From CAIYRG01 sp035632215 (GTDB lineage: Bacteria > Pseudomonadota > Alphaproteobacteria > Micropepsales > Micropepsaceae): a DNA stretch of 19,366 nt. Shown piece by piece: positions 1 to 7,100 of this stretch. Each line of letters starts with the position of its first letter. The first letter of the stretch is position 1. The stretch spans positions 1 to 19,366 of the forward strand of contig DASQHF010000182.1 of NCBI GenBank assembly GCA_035632215.1, written 5' to 3'. The notes beneath the pieces were generated by a model. That model did no database searches. It was not told the origin of the DNA and saw only the letters and a program-made list of their open reading frames with translations. Both the position numbers and the translations under genes were made by a program.

Positions 1-1
1 G

Positions 2-343
2 ACATCCTACAAGGCGCTGAACAACATCATGGTGGACGAGAAGGACCACGATATCCTGTCGCGCTCCATGGCCCGGCGCGCGTTCTCCAAAGCCCATCCC
101 GGAACGGGCTCGATCGGCACGTCGGTCGCTTGCGGCATCGCCGGAACGATCGCGCACGAGGCGTATAAGGGCAAATCCGAACGCGGCAAGACCTACAGCG
201 TCCGCATCGGACATCCCGGCGGACATCTGGAAGTCCGCGCGCGCCTCGACCGCGAAAGCAATCAAGCGCCCGCCATCGAATCCGCGATCATCGGCCGCAC
301 GGCGCGCGTGATCATGGACGGCCGGGCCTATCTCAAGGCCTGA
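2..343 (+). CDS. PrpF-like isomerase, C-terminal part (cut by window edge)
   Basis: The reading frame is open from base 2 and only the last 113 residues are present. The stretches RAFSKAHPGTGSIGTSVACG and IGHPGGHLEV match the C-terminal half of the PrpF/DUF453 family (2-methylaconitate cis-trans isomerase, 4-oxalomesaconate tautomerase), where a 'TGai.Ta.A' segment is followed by '.GHPSG..ev'. The protein ends with IIGRTARVIMDGRAYLK, like the family's terminal 'sRtaR.lm.G.v.' segment. Known members move a double bond by proton transfer in unsaturated tricarboxylic acids, in the cytoplasm. Only 11 bases separate its stop from the citryl-CoA-lyase-like gene, so the two are probably co-transcribed. 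The substrate cannot be read from the sequence, and the catalytic N-terminal half lies outside the window. Confidence 0.8.
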   Translation, partial: TSYKALNNIMVDEKDHDILSRSMARRAFSKAHPGTGSIGTSVACGIAGTIAHEAYKGKSERGKTYSVRIGHPGGHLEVRARLDRESNQAPAIESAIIGRTARVIMDGRAYLKA

Positions 344-354
344 CCGCGGCGGCG

Positions 355-1200
355 ATGGCCAAGCGAAAGCAACCGAGCGAGCTCTCGATCGACGATGTCA
401 CCGACTGGTGGCAGACGGAGATCGTCGACATTGCACCCGGCGTGATCCGCGTCCGCGGTTACGCGATCGAGGATCTGATTGGGCACATCTCTTTCCCAGC
501 GATGATCTGGCTCACTATGCGCGGCGAGCTTCCGAACGAGGCCGAAGCCGAGCTTTTGGGCGCTGTGCTCGTCGCGGGCGTCGATCACGGACCGCAAGCA
601 CCGGCGGTTGCGATCGCGCGCATGGCGGCGACCTGCGGCGTCGGCTTGAACAGCGCCATGGCGAGCGGGGTGAATGTGCTTGGCGACGTGCATGGCGGAG
701 CCGGCCAGCAATGCATGGAGCTCCTCGCCGATGTCGACGGGCGGCATAAGATAGGCGCGCCTTTGAACGACGCGGTCTCCGCAGCGCTCAAGGATTTCCG
801 CGCCGGGCACCGTTTCGTTCCCGGTTTCGGCCACCGCTTTCATCCCGTCGATCCGCGCGCGAAACGTTTATCCGAGATGATCCGCGCCGCGGCGCGGAAG
901 GGCACGGTCTCCGGCCGCTATCTCGCGATCGGCGAAGCTGTGCAGAAGCAATTGTCGGCCGACGCAGGCCGCTCGCTGCCGATGAACATAGACGGGATCA
1001 CCGCCGTCGTGCTCTCCGAGCTCGGCTTTCCGCCCGAGCTCGGGCGCGGGATTTTCATTCTCTCGCGCAGTGTCGGCATTTGCGCGCACGCTTTCGAGCA
1101 GTCGCGGCAAGGCGGACGCATCAAGGGACCGACGCCGCCGGGGGCAGGCTTCCGCTATCGCGGTCCGAAGCCGCGCAAGCTAAAAGCCAAGCGCAAATGA
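355..1200 (+). CDS. Citryl-CoA lyase / short citrate-synthase-fold protein
   Basis: This 281-residue protein carries the catalytic core of the citrate synthase superfamily but is much shorter than true citrate synthases (about 370-430 residues), as is usual for citryl-CoA lyases. The three catalytic positions are present: His113 in GDVHGGAGQ, His160 in GFGHRFHPVDPR and Asp213 in NIDGITAVV. Citryl-CoA lyase splits citryl-CoA, or a homologue, into acetyl-CoA (or another acyl-CoA) and a 2-oxo acid. The adjoining CoA-transferase could supply the CoA thioester. The C-terminus is strongly basic (KPRKLKAKRK). The stop overlaps the next start as ATGA, implying translational coupling. No clear Shine-Dalgarno precedes this ATG, so coupling to the upstream gene is likely. 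The fold assignment is firm; the exact acyl-CoA substrate is inferred. Confidence 0.8.
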   Translation: MAKRKQPSELSIDDVTDWWQTEIVDIAPGVIRVRGYAIEDLIGHISFPAMIWLTMRGELPNEAEAELLGAVLVAGVDHGPQAPAVAIARMAATCGVGLNSAMASGVNVLGDVHGGAGQQCMELLADVDGRHKIGAPLNDAVSAALKDFRAGHRFVPGFGHRFHPVDPRAKRLSEMIRAAARKGTVSGRYLAIGEAVQKQLSADAGRSLPMNIDGITAVVLSELGFPPELGRGIFILSRSVGICAHAFEQSRQGGRIKGPTPPGAGFRYRGPKPRKLKAKRK

Positions 1201-2339
1201 GCTTGGCTCCGCTTGCCGGCATCAAGGTGCTCGAGTTCGGCCACACGATCTTGGGCCCCTGCTGCGGCATGGTGCTCGCCGATCTCGGCGCCGAAGTCAT
1301 CAAGATCGAGCCGCCCGGCGGCGAGCGCACGCGGCGCCTGAAAGGTTTCGGCACCGGGTACTTCGGCTATTTCAATCGCAACAAGAAAAGCATCGAGCTC
1401 GACTACAAGACTCATGCGGGCCTCGAAGTGGCGCGCAGGCTGATCGCGGAATCGGACGTGCTGATCGAGAACATGGCGCCGCACGCGCTCGAACGCGCGG
1501 GCTTGGGCGAAAACGTAGCGCGCGCGATCAATCCGAACCTCATCTACTGTTCGCTCAAAGGCTTTCTCGACGGTCCGTACGCGAACCGAGTCGCGCTGGA
1601 CGAGATCGCGCAGATGATGAGCGGGCTCGCCTACATGACGGGACCCCCGGGCCGTCCGTTGCGCGCGGGCACCTCCATCACCGACATGCTCGGCGGCATC
1701 TTCGGCGCGTTGGGAGTTCTGGTTGCGCTGCGCGAGCGCGACAAGGGTAAGGGAGGCGCTCTCGTCGAAAGCGCGCTGTTCGAGACGGCCGCCTTCCTGA
1801 TGGGCCAATACATGGCCTATTCTTCGCTCACCGGCGAGAAAGTGCCGCCGATGCCGGCCCGCGTCAGCGCCTGGGCGGTGTACGATCTGTTTCAGGCCTC
1901 CGACGGCCGCTCGGTCTTCGTCGGCATCACCAGCAACAATCACTGGGACGCGTTTTGCCGCGAATTTTCGCGCCCGGATCTCTTCGCCGATCGATCGCTT
2001 GCGACGAACGAACAACGCGTCGATGCACGCAGCCGATTGATGCCGGAGCTCACCAGATTGTTCGGCGCGCTGCCGGGACGCGAAATCGAGCGCCGCTGCG
2101 TCAAAGCCGGGCTCCCTTTCGCCTTTGTCGCGCATCCCGAGGATCTGTTTGAAGATCCGCATCTGAATGCGAACGGAAGTCTCGCGGCGACGACGCTTCC
2201 GGGGGGAATTTCGAGCAAGGTGCCGCTCCTTCCGATCCGCCTTGACGGGAAAGCGTTTCCTTTGCGCGACGATCCACCTTTAGCCGGCGCGGATACGGCG
2301 GAGATTCTCGGCGCGCCGGATAAAGAGAGCGCACCATGA
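1197..2339 (+). CDS. CaiB/BaiF family (class III) CoA-transferase
   Basis: The protein has 380 residues. Its N-terminus, LAGIKVLEFGHTILGPCCGM followed by LADLGAEVIKIEPPGGERTR, is the hallmark opening of family III CoA-transferases. Asp163 in the segment GTSITDMLGGIFGAL occupies the place of the catalytic aspartate that forms the acyl-anhydride intermediate. The family moves CoA between carboxylic acids (formyl-CoA/oxalate, carnitine, succinyl-CoA/itaconate or mesaconate types). I chose the ATG at 1197 because it overlaps the upstream stop as ATGA and gives the canonical N-terminus; the reading frame stays open upstream to 1080 but there only shadows the citryl-CoA-lyase gene. Its stop again overlaps the next ATG as ATGA. 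Its likely role is activation of the substrate cleaved by the upstream lyase, which is inference from context. Confidence 0.88.
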   Translation: MSLAPLAGIKVLEFGHTILGPCCGMVLADLGAEVIKIEPPGGERTRRLKGFGTGYFGYFNRNKKSIELDYKTHAGLEVARRLIAESDVLIENMAPHALERAGLGENVARAINPNLIYCSLKGFLDGPYANRVALDEIAQMMSGLAYMTGPPGRPLRAGTSITDMLGGIFGALGVLVALRERDKGKGGALVESALFETAAFLMGQYMAYSSLTGEKVPPMPARVSAWAVYDLFQASDGRSVFVGITSNNHWDAFCREFSRPDLFADRSLATNEQRVDARSRLMPELTRLFGALPGREIERRCVKAGLPFAFVAHPEDLFEDPHLNANGSLAATTLPGGISSKVPLLPIRLDGKAFPLRDDPPLAGADTAEILGAPDKESAP

Positions 2340-3292
2340 CCGTTTCCGTTGCGATCCTCGACGATTTTCAGGACGTGACGCGCACGCTCGCGAATTGGGA
2401 TCTCTTAGGCCCGCGTGCGTCCGTGACGGTCTTCAATCGGCATTTCGAAGGCGAGGAGCTCGTCCGTCGGATCGCTCCCTTTGACGTTCTCGTGCTGACG
2501 CGCGAACGCACGCCGCTTCGCCGCGACCTCATCGCTCGGCTGCCGAATCTCAAGCTCGTCGTCACCGCAGGCATGCGCAATCTCGGCATCGATCTCGCGG
2601 CTTGCCGCGAACGGGGCATTCTCGTTTGCGGCACGGAATCGGGAAGCTCGCCCACGGCGGAGCTTGCCTGGGCTCTCATTCTTTCGCTCGCGCGGCGCGT
2701 CGTGGACGAGGACCGCGCCCTGCGCGAGGGCCGCTGGCAGACAACAGTCGGGTTTGGCTTGAAGGACAAAGTCCTCGGCATCGTCGGCTTGGGGAAGCTC
2801 GGAAGCCAGATGGCGAAGATCGCTCAGGCCTTCGGCATGAAGACGATCGCCTGGAGCAAGAACCTGACTACCGAACGCGCGGCGTCGCAGGGATGCACCC
2901 GCGTGGAAAAGCTCGAGCTCTTCCGCGAAGCAGACTTAGTCACGATCCATCTGCTCTCGACCGAGCGCACGAAAGGCATCATCGGCCGGCCTGAGTTCGC
3001 GGCGATGAAACCGACCGCGATCTTCATCAACACCGCGCGCGCGGCGATCGTCGACCAGGATGCGCTTCTAGACGCGCTTATGACCCGCAAGATCGCCGGC
3101 GCCGGGCTCGATGTTTACGACCGCGAGCCGCTTCCCGCCGATGCGCCCATCCTGAAAGCGCCCAACACCGTGCTGACGCCGCATTTGGGCTATGTCACGC
3201 GTGAAAGCTACAACGTCTATTTCCCGCAGGCGCTCGAGGACATCGAAGCCTGGCTCGACGGAAAACCCACACGCCTGATCGCGGAACAATGA
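2336..3292 (+). CDS. D-isomer-specific 2-hydroxyacid dehydrogenase
   Basis: This 318-residue protein has the two-domain layout of the D-2-hydroxyacid dehydrogenase family (phosphoglycerate/hydroxypyruvate/glyoxylate reductase type). The Rossmann motif GIVGLGKLGSQM (about 149-159) is preceded by the hinge segment SPTAELAWALILSLAR. The catalytic triad is visible: Arg235 in INTARAAIVD, Glu264 in DVYDREPLP and His283 in LTPHLGYVT. The enzyme should interconvert a 2-oxo acid and a D-2-hydroxy acid with NAD(P)H in the cytoplasm. The usual second Gly of NxxRG is Ala here (TARAA), as in several uncharacterised subgroups. The start overlaps the CoA-transferase stop (ATGA). In this operon it could reduce the oxo acid released by the lyase, but the direction and substrate are not visible. 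Confidence 0.88.
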   Translation: MTVSVAILDDFQDVTRTLANWDLLGPRASVTVFNRHFEGEELVRRIAPFDVLVLTRERTPLRRDLIARLPNLKLVVTAGMRNLGIDLAACRERGILVCGTESGSSPTAELAWALILSLARRVVDEDRALREGRWQTTVGFGLKDKVLGIVGLGKLGSQMAKIAQAFGMKTIAWSKNLTTERAASQGCTRVEKLELFREADLVTIHLLSTERTKGIIGRPEFAAMKPTAIFINTARAAIVDQDALLDALMTRKIAGAGLDVYDREPLPADAPILKAPNTVLTPHLGYVTRESYNVYFPQALEDIEAWLDGKPTRLIAEQ

Positions 3293-3372
3293 TGGTGAGG
3301 TGCGTTCCAACCCTGGACATCGCGCTTGGCCAAGCTATTTTCGCTCCCTCGGATCGGCGGCACTTCCCATGA
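3289..3372 (+). CDS. Possible 27-codon coupling mini-ORF
   Basis: An ATG at 3289 overlaps the dehydrogenase stop as ATGA. The frame runs 27 codons (beginning MMVRCVPTLDIALGQ) and ends in a TGA at 3370-3372 that overlaps the preferred ATG of the next gene (3369), again as ATGA. No recognised domain is present. The peptide may serve only to carry ribosomes across the 76-base gap and so couple translation of the thiamine-diphosphate enzyme to the dehydrogenase. It could also be a chance reading frame; GC-rich DNA often has short open frames. Confidence 0.35.
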   Translation: MMVRCVPTLDIALGQAIFAPSDRRHFP

Positions 3373-4907
3373 TCGGCGCGGAAACCCTCGTACGCACTTT
3401 GCTCGCCTGCGGCGTTGACACGACATTCGCCAATCCGGGCACGAGCGAGATGCATTTCTGCGCCGCGCTTGATCGCGCGCCCGGCATGCGCTCTATTCTG
3501 GGCCTTTTCGAGGGCGTCGTCTCGGGCGCCGCTGACGGCTATGCGCGTATGAAGGGCAAGCCCGCGGCGACCTTGTTCCATTGCGGACCGGGACTCGCCA
3601 ACGCACTCGCCAATTTCCACAACGCGAAGAAATCCGAGACGCCGATCGTCAACATTGTCGGCGATCAGGCGACCTATCACGCGCCCTTGGATCCGCCGCT
3701 CGCCTCCGATGTCGAGGGCTTCGCGCGGCCTGTTTCGCAATGGGTGAAGCGCGTCATGCACACCGAGACGCTGGGGGACGATGCTTCCGAAGCGGTGCAG
3801 GCGTCGTATCGCCCTCCGGGAGGCATCGCAACGCTGATCCTCCCCTCGGATGTCAGTTGGAACGAAGGCGGCACGGTAGGACAGCCGCGTCCGATTCCAA
3901 AGCGTGCGAAAGTCGACGCCCGCGCCATCCGCGAAGCCGCGGCGGTGCTCAAAACGGGCGAACCGGCCCTCCTCTTCTTGGGCGGCGCAGCGCTGACGCT
4001 GGGCTTGAACGACGCACACCGGATCGCGGCCAAGACCGGCGTGCGACTGATGGCGCCGACTTTCAACGCCCGCATCGCGCGCGGGCAGGGGCGCTATCCG
4101 ATCCCAAGCATGCCCTATCCGGTCGATGAGGCCGTGAAGCTGACCGCCGGCATCCGCCACGTGATCCTCGCCGGCACCGGCGAGGCGGTCGCGTTTTTTG
4201 CCTATCCGAACAAGCCCAGTGTCGTCACCCCCAAAGATGCGGCGGTCCATGTGCTCGCAAAGCCCGAGTCCGACGCTGTCGACGCGCTGGCGCGATTGGC
4301 AGACGAGCTCGATTGCCCGCCGGCGCCCACGCTCAATCGCCCACCACCGCCCGAGCCCGCCCGCGGCGCGATGAACGTCGAGGGCGCTGCGCAGACCGTG
4401 GGCGCGCTCTTGCGCGAAGATGCGATCGTCGTCGACGAAGCGATCACGCTGCGCGGACCGTTCTTCGCCGGCACACGCAACGCTGCGCCGCATGATTGGC
4501 TGCAAGTCCCGGGCGGCTCGATCGGCGACGGTCTTCCGTTGGCGACGGGCGCCGCGGTTGCCGCGCCGGACCGCCGCGTGGTCGCCATCCAGGCCGACGG
4601 CTCGGCGATGTACACGATCCAGTCTCTATGGACGCAGGCGCGTGAGAAGCTCGACGTCACCAACATCATACTTTCGAACCGTAAATACGCGGTGCTGCTG
4701 CATGAGCTGAAAGCGGTGGGCGCGGTCGCGGGAAAAACTGCGCTCGATCTCTTCGAGATCGACCGCCCGGAGCTCGGATTTATCGCGATGGCGAATGGCA
4801 TGGGCGTCGAAGCCGCGCGCGCCGACACGCTCGAGCAATTCGCGGACCTCTTCCGTCACGCGAATGCGCGGCGCGGACCATTCCTGATCGAACTGCCGCT
4901 CGGCTGA
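3369..4907 (+). CDS. Thiamine-diphosphate enzyme, acetolactate synthase large-subunit-like
   Basis: The 512-residue protein has the three-domain ThDP fold of the acetolactate synthase/benzoylformate decarboxylase superfamily. The N-terminus GVDTTFANPGTSEMHF is characteristic, and Glu48 in GLFEGVVSGAADGYARM is the glutamate that activates the thiamine ring. The ThDP/Mg motif near the C-terminus is Asp410-Gly-Ser with Asn437 in ILSNRKY; the first glycine of the usual GDG is Ala409 (ADGS). Reactions in this superfamily are decarboxylation of 2-oxo acids or C-C ligation and cleavage. No small regulatory subunit is nearby, so a role in branched-chain synthesis is unlikely. I start it at ATG 3369, which gives the family N-terminus; an in-frame GTG at 3300 would add 23 untypical residues. 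The substrate is unknown. Confidence 0.82.
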   Translation: MIGAETLVRTLLACGVDTTFANPGTSEMHFCAALDRAPGMRSILGLFEGVVSGAADGYARMKGKPAATLFHCGPGLANALANFHNAKKSETPIVNIVGDQATYHAPLDPPLASDVEGFARPVSQWVKRVMHTETLGDDASEAVQASYRPPGGIATLILPSDVSWNEGGTVGQPRPIPKRAKVDARAIREAAAVLKTGEPALLFLGGAALTLGLNDAHRIAAKTGVRLMAPTFNARIARGQGRYPIPSMPYPVDEAVKLTAGIRHVILAGTGEAVAFFAYPNKPSVVTPKDAAVHVLAKPESDAVDALARLADELDCPPAPTLNRPPPPEPARGAMNVEGAAQTVGALLREDAIVVDEAITLRGPFFAGTRNAAPHDWLQVPGGSIGDGLPLATGAAVAAPDRRVVAIQADGSAMYTIQSLWTQAREKLDVTNIILSNRKYAVLLHELKAVGAVAGKTALDLFEIDRPELGFIAMANGMGVEAARADTLEQFADLFRHANARRGPFLIELPLG

Positions 4908-4912
4908 AGCAG

Positions 4913-5929
4913 ATGTGTTCCCGATCCCATTTTGTGCTCGCGATGGTGTTCAACATCATTGCCGCATCGGGCTATGCGCAAACGACCATCGAGCGCCTGC
5001 CGAGGGACACCTTCGACGTCATCGCGCCCACCGAACGTGTGCAGGGCGAGCGCGGCACGCTGAAAGTCTATCAGGCCGCCTGCCGCATCGGGCCGACCAG
5101 TTGGGCGCGGCGGCGCATCGTCGATGTCGCGGTGCAGGAGTGGGCCTATTTCGGCATGCAGACGGTCGATGCGACAAATGTGGAAAAGCGCGTGCTGCCG
5201 CCGGGTCTCGTTCCCGATGCGCTCAATCCCGAGCTCGCACAGCCCCGTATCGTCCGCCAATATCCCCGGCTCGGCACGCTCGAATACGATCCGCGCATGG
5301 ACGTGACCATCGCCGGCTATTGGTCGGCGACCCCCGAAGGACCGCGCGCGATCGCGCGCCAGAATGCGGCCTGGAACGGGCCGGGCGGAGGCGCGCTCTA
5401 CTGGATCGAGCCGTGGTCGGCGGCGTTCGTTTCCTGGGTGATGTGCGAAGCGGGCTTGGGCGACATGGCGCAGTTCCGCCGCTCGAGCGCGCACCGCGAT
5501 TACATCGATCAGGCGATCAGAGCCCGCGACGGCGAGGCGCCGGACGCCGCCTTTGTCGCCTATGATGCGGGTGAGTTCGCGATCGCGCCGGGCGATCTCT
5601 TGTGCAATTCGCGCGCGGGCTTCGATTACCGCAGCCTCGCCGATCGGCGAAGCAATCCGGTGAACAACGCGCTCACCCATTGCGACATCGTGGTCAAGGT
5701 CGAGCCCGCGCGCGTGCTCGTCATCGGCGGCAATGTCGATCAGTCGGTGAGCTTGACCGAGCTCCCCTTGCGCAAGGACGAAAAGCCGTTTCCCCATCCG
5801 CCCGGCCAGAGCGCGATCGACGGCGCCCGCACCATCTTCGCGCATTTGAGCCTGCGCGCCGATCCTGTCGAAGCTTCAGCCCTCGACAACAGCCCGACGG
5901 TAAAGGCGCTGGCGCAGATGGCGCACTAG
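4913..5929 (+). CDS. Exported DUF2272-domain protein
   Basis: This 338-residue protein begins with a short hydrophobic leader (HFVLAMVFNIIAASGYAQ) typical of a Sec signal peptide, cleaved near residue 22, so it should act in the periplasm or outside. The region from about 168 to 290 contains PWSAAFVSWVMCEAG, HRDYIDQAI, GDLLCNSRAG, HCDIVVKV and VIGGNVDQSVSL, which fit DUF2272. The Ser/Cys, His and Asp pattern in this domain recalls NlpC/P60- or CHAP-like cell-wall hydrolases, but no activity is established and I only infer it. Five bases separate it from the upstream stop, so it shares the metabolic operon's transcript although its function seems unrelated. Possible disulfides: Cys residues at CRIG, VMCEAG, LLCNSR and THCD. 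Confidence 0.7.
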   Translation: MCSRSHFVLAMVFNIIAASGYAQTTIERLPRDTFDVIAPTERVQGERGTLKVYQAACRIGPTSWARRRIVDVAVQEWAYFGMQTVDATNVEKRVLPPGLVPDALNPELAQPRIVRQYPRLGTLEYDPRMDVTIAGYWSATPEGPRAIARQNAAWNGPGGGALYWIEPWSAAFVSWVMCEAGLGDMAQFRRSSAHRDYIDQAIRARDGEAPDAAFVAYDAGEFAIAPGDLLCNSRAGFDYRSLADRRSNPVNNALTHCDIVVKVEPARVLVIGGNVDQSVSLTELPLRKDEKPFPHPPGQSAIDGARTIFAHLSLRADPVEASALDNSPTVKALAQMAH

Positions 5930-6002
5930 CCGTCCAATTTCGTTCCACCACGTGACTGGAGCGTATAAGCTCACGCGAGATTCACCGCAAAGGGAAGCCG
6001 AA

Positions 6003-6965
6003 ATGAGACGTCAACTCGCCATGGGCACCGGGCTTGCGCTCGCTCTTCTCGGTGTAATCGCGTTCGATCCCGGCGCCGTTGCACAGCCGCGCCCCACGGG
6101 CGCGATCGCGCGCCAAGCCGTCCAAGTCAAAGGCATGCAGCGGACGTTCATCATCTACACGCCGCGCACCGTGAAGCCGAACCCGCCGCTCTTGTTCGTC
6201 TTCCACGGCTCGGGCGGCGACGGCGAGGAGATGCGCGACGCGACGGCGTATGAGTTCGACGCGCTCGCCGACGCGCAAGGCTTCATCGTCGTCTATCCCG
6301 ACGGCTTCCAGAACACCTGGAACGATTGCCGCAAAGGCTCGCCGCAACCCGCGCGCGCCATGAACATCGACGACGAGAGCTTCATCGAAGCGATGATCGC
6401 GAAAGAAGCGGCGGATCATAAGGTCGATACGAAGCGCGTCTTCGCTGCCGGCTGGTCGAACGGTGGTCAGCTCGGCTATCGCCTGGCCCTCGAACGCGCG
6501 AAGGAATTCGCCGCCGTCGCGGCGATCTCGGCCGGTCTCCCGACGACCGAGAATCTTGCCTGCACGCCGTCAGGCGCGTCCATGCCGGTGATGATCATCA
6601 ATGGCACGGATGATCCGATCAATCCTTTCAAAGGCGGGCAGGTGACGCTCGGGTTCACCAGTCTCGGTAACGTGCTCTCCTCTGAAGGAACCGCGCAATA
6701 TTTTGCCAAGCTCAATGGCCAGACGGGAATGCCGAAAGTCACGCGCCTGCCGCACAAGAAGGCTGGCGATCCGACCTATGTCGAGGAGATGGATTGGCTC
6801 GATCCTGGCAAGCCCGGCGTCGTGATGTACGCTGTGCATGGCGGCGGGCACGTCATCCCCCAGCCCTATATCGAGTTTCCTTCGAGCCTCGGACGCACCA
6901 CCAGCGACCTCGACGCGCCCAAAGCGATCTGGGACTTCTTCACCAAAGCGGCAAGCCGCCCGTAG
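6003..6965 (+). CDS. Exported PHB-depolymerase-like esterase
   Basis: The protein has 320 residues with a Sec signal peptide (MRRQLAMGTGLALALLGVIA, cleavage near AVAQ). It is an alpha/beta-hydrolase of the esterase-PHB/LpqC type. Seen in order are an oxyanion region FVFHGSGGDGEEM (about 66-77), the nucleophile elbow GWSNGG with Ser152, an acid in NGTDDPINPF (Asp203/204) and His283 in VHGGGHVIPQP. Family members hydrolyse short polyhydroxyalkanoates or carbohydrate esters such as feruloyl or acetyl-xylan; the true substrate is not readable. The ATG at 6003 was chosen for its signal peptide and the preceding AAGGGA. A TATAAG hexamer at 5964-5969 might be a -10, but no convincing -35 accompanies it, so the gene may belong to the upstream transcript. 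Confidence 0.8.
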   Translation: MRRQLAMGTGLALALLGVIAFDPGAVAQPRPTGAIARQAVQVKGMQRTFIIYTPRTVKPNPPLLFVFHGSGGDGEEMRDATAYEFDALADAQGFIVVYPDGFQNTWNDCRKGSPQPARAMNIDDESFIEAMIAKEAADHKVDTKRVFAAGWSNGGQLGYRLALERAKEFAAVAAISAGLPTTENLACTPSGASMPVMIINGTDDPINPFKGGQVTLGFTSLGNVLSSEGTAQYFAKLNGQTGMPKVTRLPHKKAGDPTYVEEMDWLDPGKPGVVMYAVHGGGHVIPQPYIEFPSSLGRTTSDLDAPKAIWDFFTKAASRP

Positions 6966-6973
6966 TTCTTATT

Positions 6974-7084
6974 TTGTCATCCCCGGCGAGCCGAGCGGAG
7001 CGAGGCGAGGGAAGGGAAGGGGACCCAGACGCTCCTGGGTTCCCTTCCCCTCGCGGCCTTTGGCCGCTCGGCCGGGAATGACAA
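6974..7084. repeat. Long palindromic intergenic repeat, family A copy 1
   Basis: The ends TTGTCATCCCCGGC and GCCGGGAATGACAA are inverted copies with one mismatch. Inside, AAGGGGACCCAG near the centre faces CTGGGTTCCCTT. The whole can fold into one long hairpin of about 110 bases. It fills the gap between two convergent genes and probably ends both transcripts. Related copies lie at 16937 and 19273. Confidence 0.8.
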
Positions 7085-7100
7085 TTGATAATACGCAGCG

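Noticed and set aside
1080..1196. Upstream extension of the CoA-transferase start
   Set aside because: The extra 39 residues overlap the lyase gene and resemble no family N-terminus, while ATG 1197 gives the canonical start with an ATGA overlap.
1155..2162. Long antisense frame under the CoA-transferase gene
   Set aside because: It is Arg/Ala/His-rich with no recognisable domain. The opposite strand encodes a complete, conserved enzyme. Similar shadows at 3195-4505 (-), 4856-5845 (-) and 8589-9878 (+) were rejected for the same reason.
3300..3368. GTG 3300 as the start of the ThDP enzyme
   Set aside because: The added 23 residues are unlike the family, whose proteins begin close to the 'GAETLVRTLLACGV' segment.
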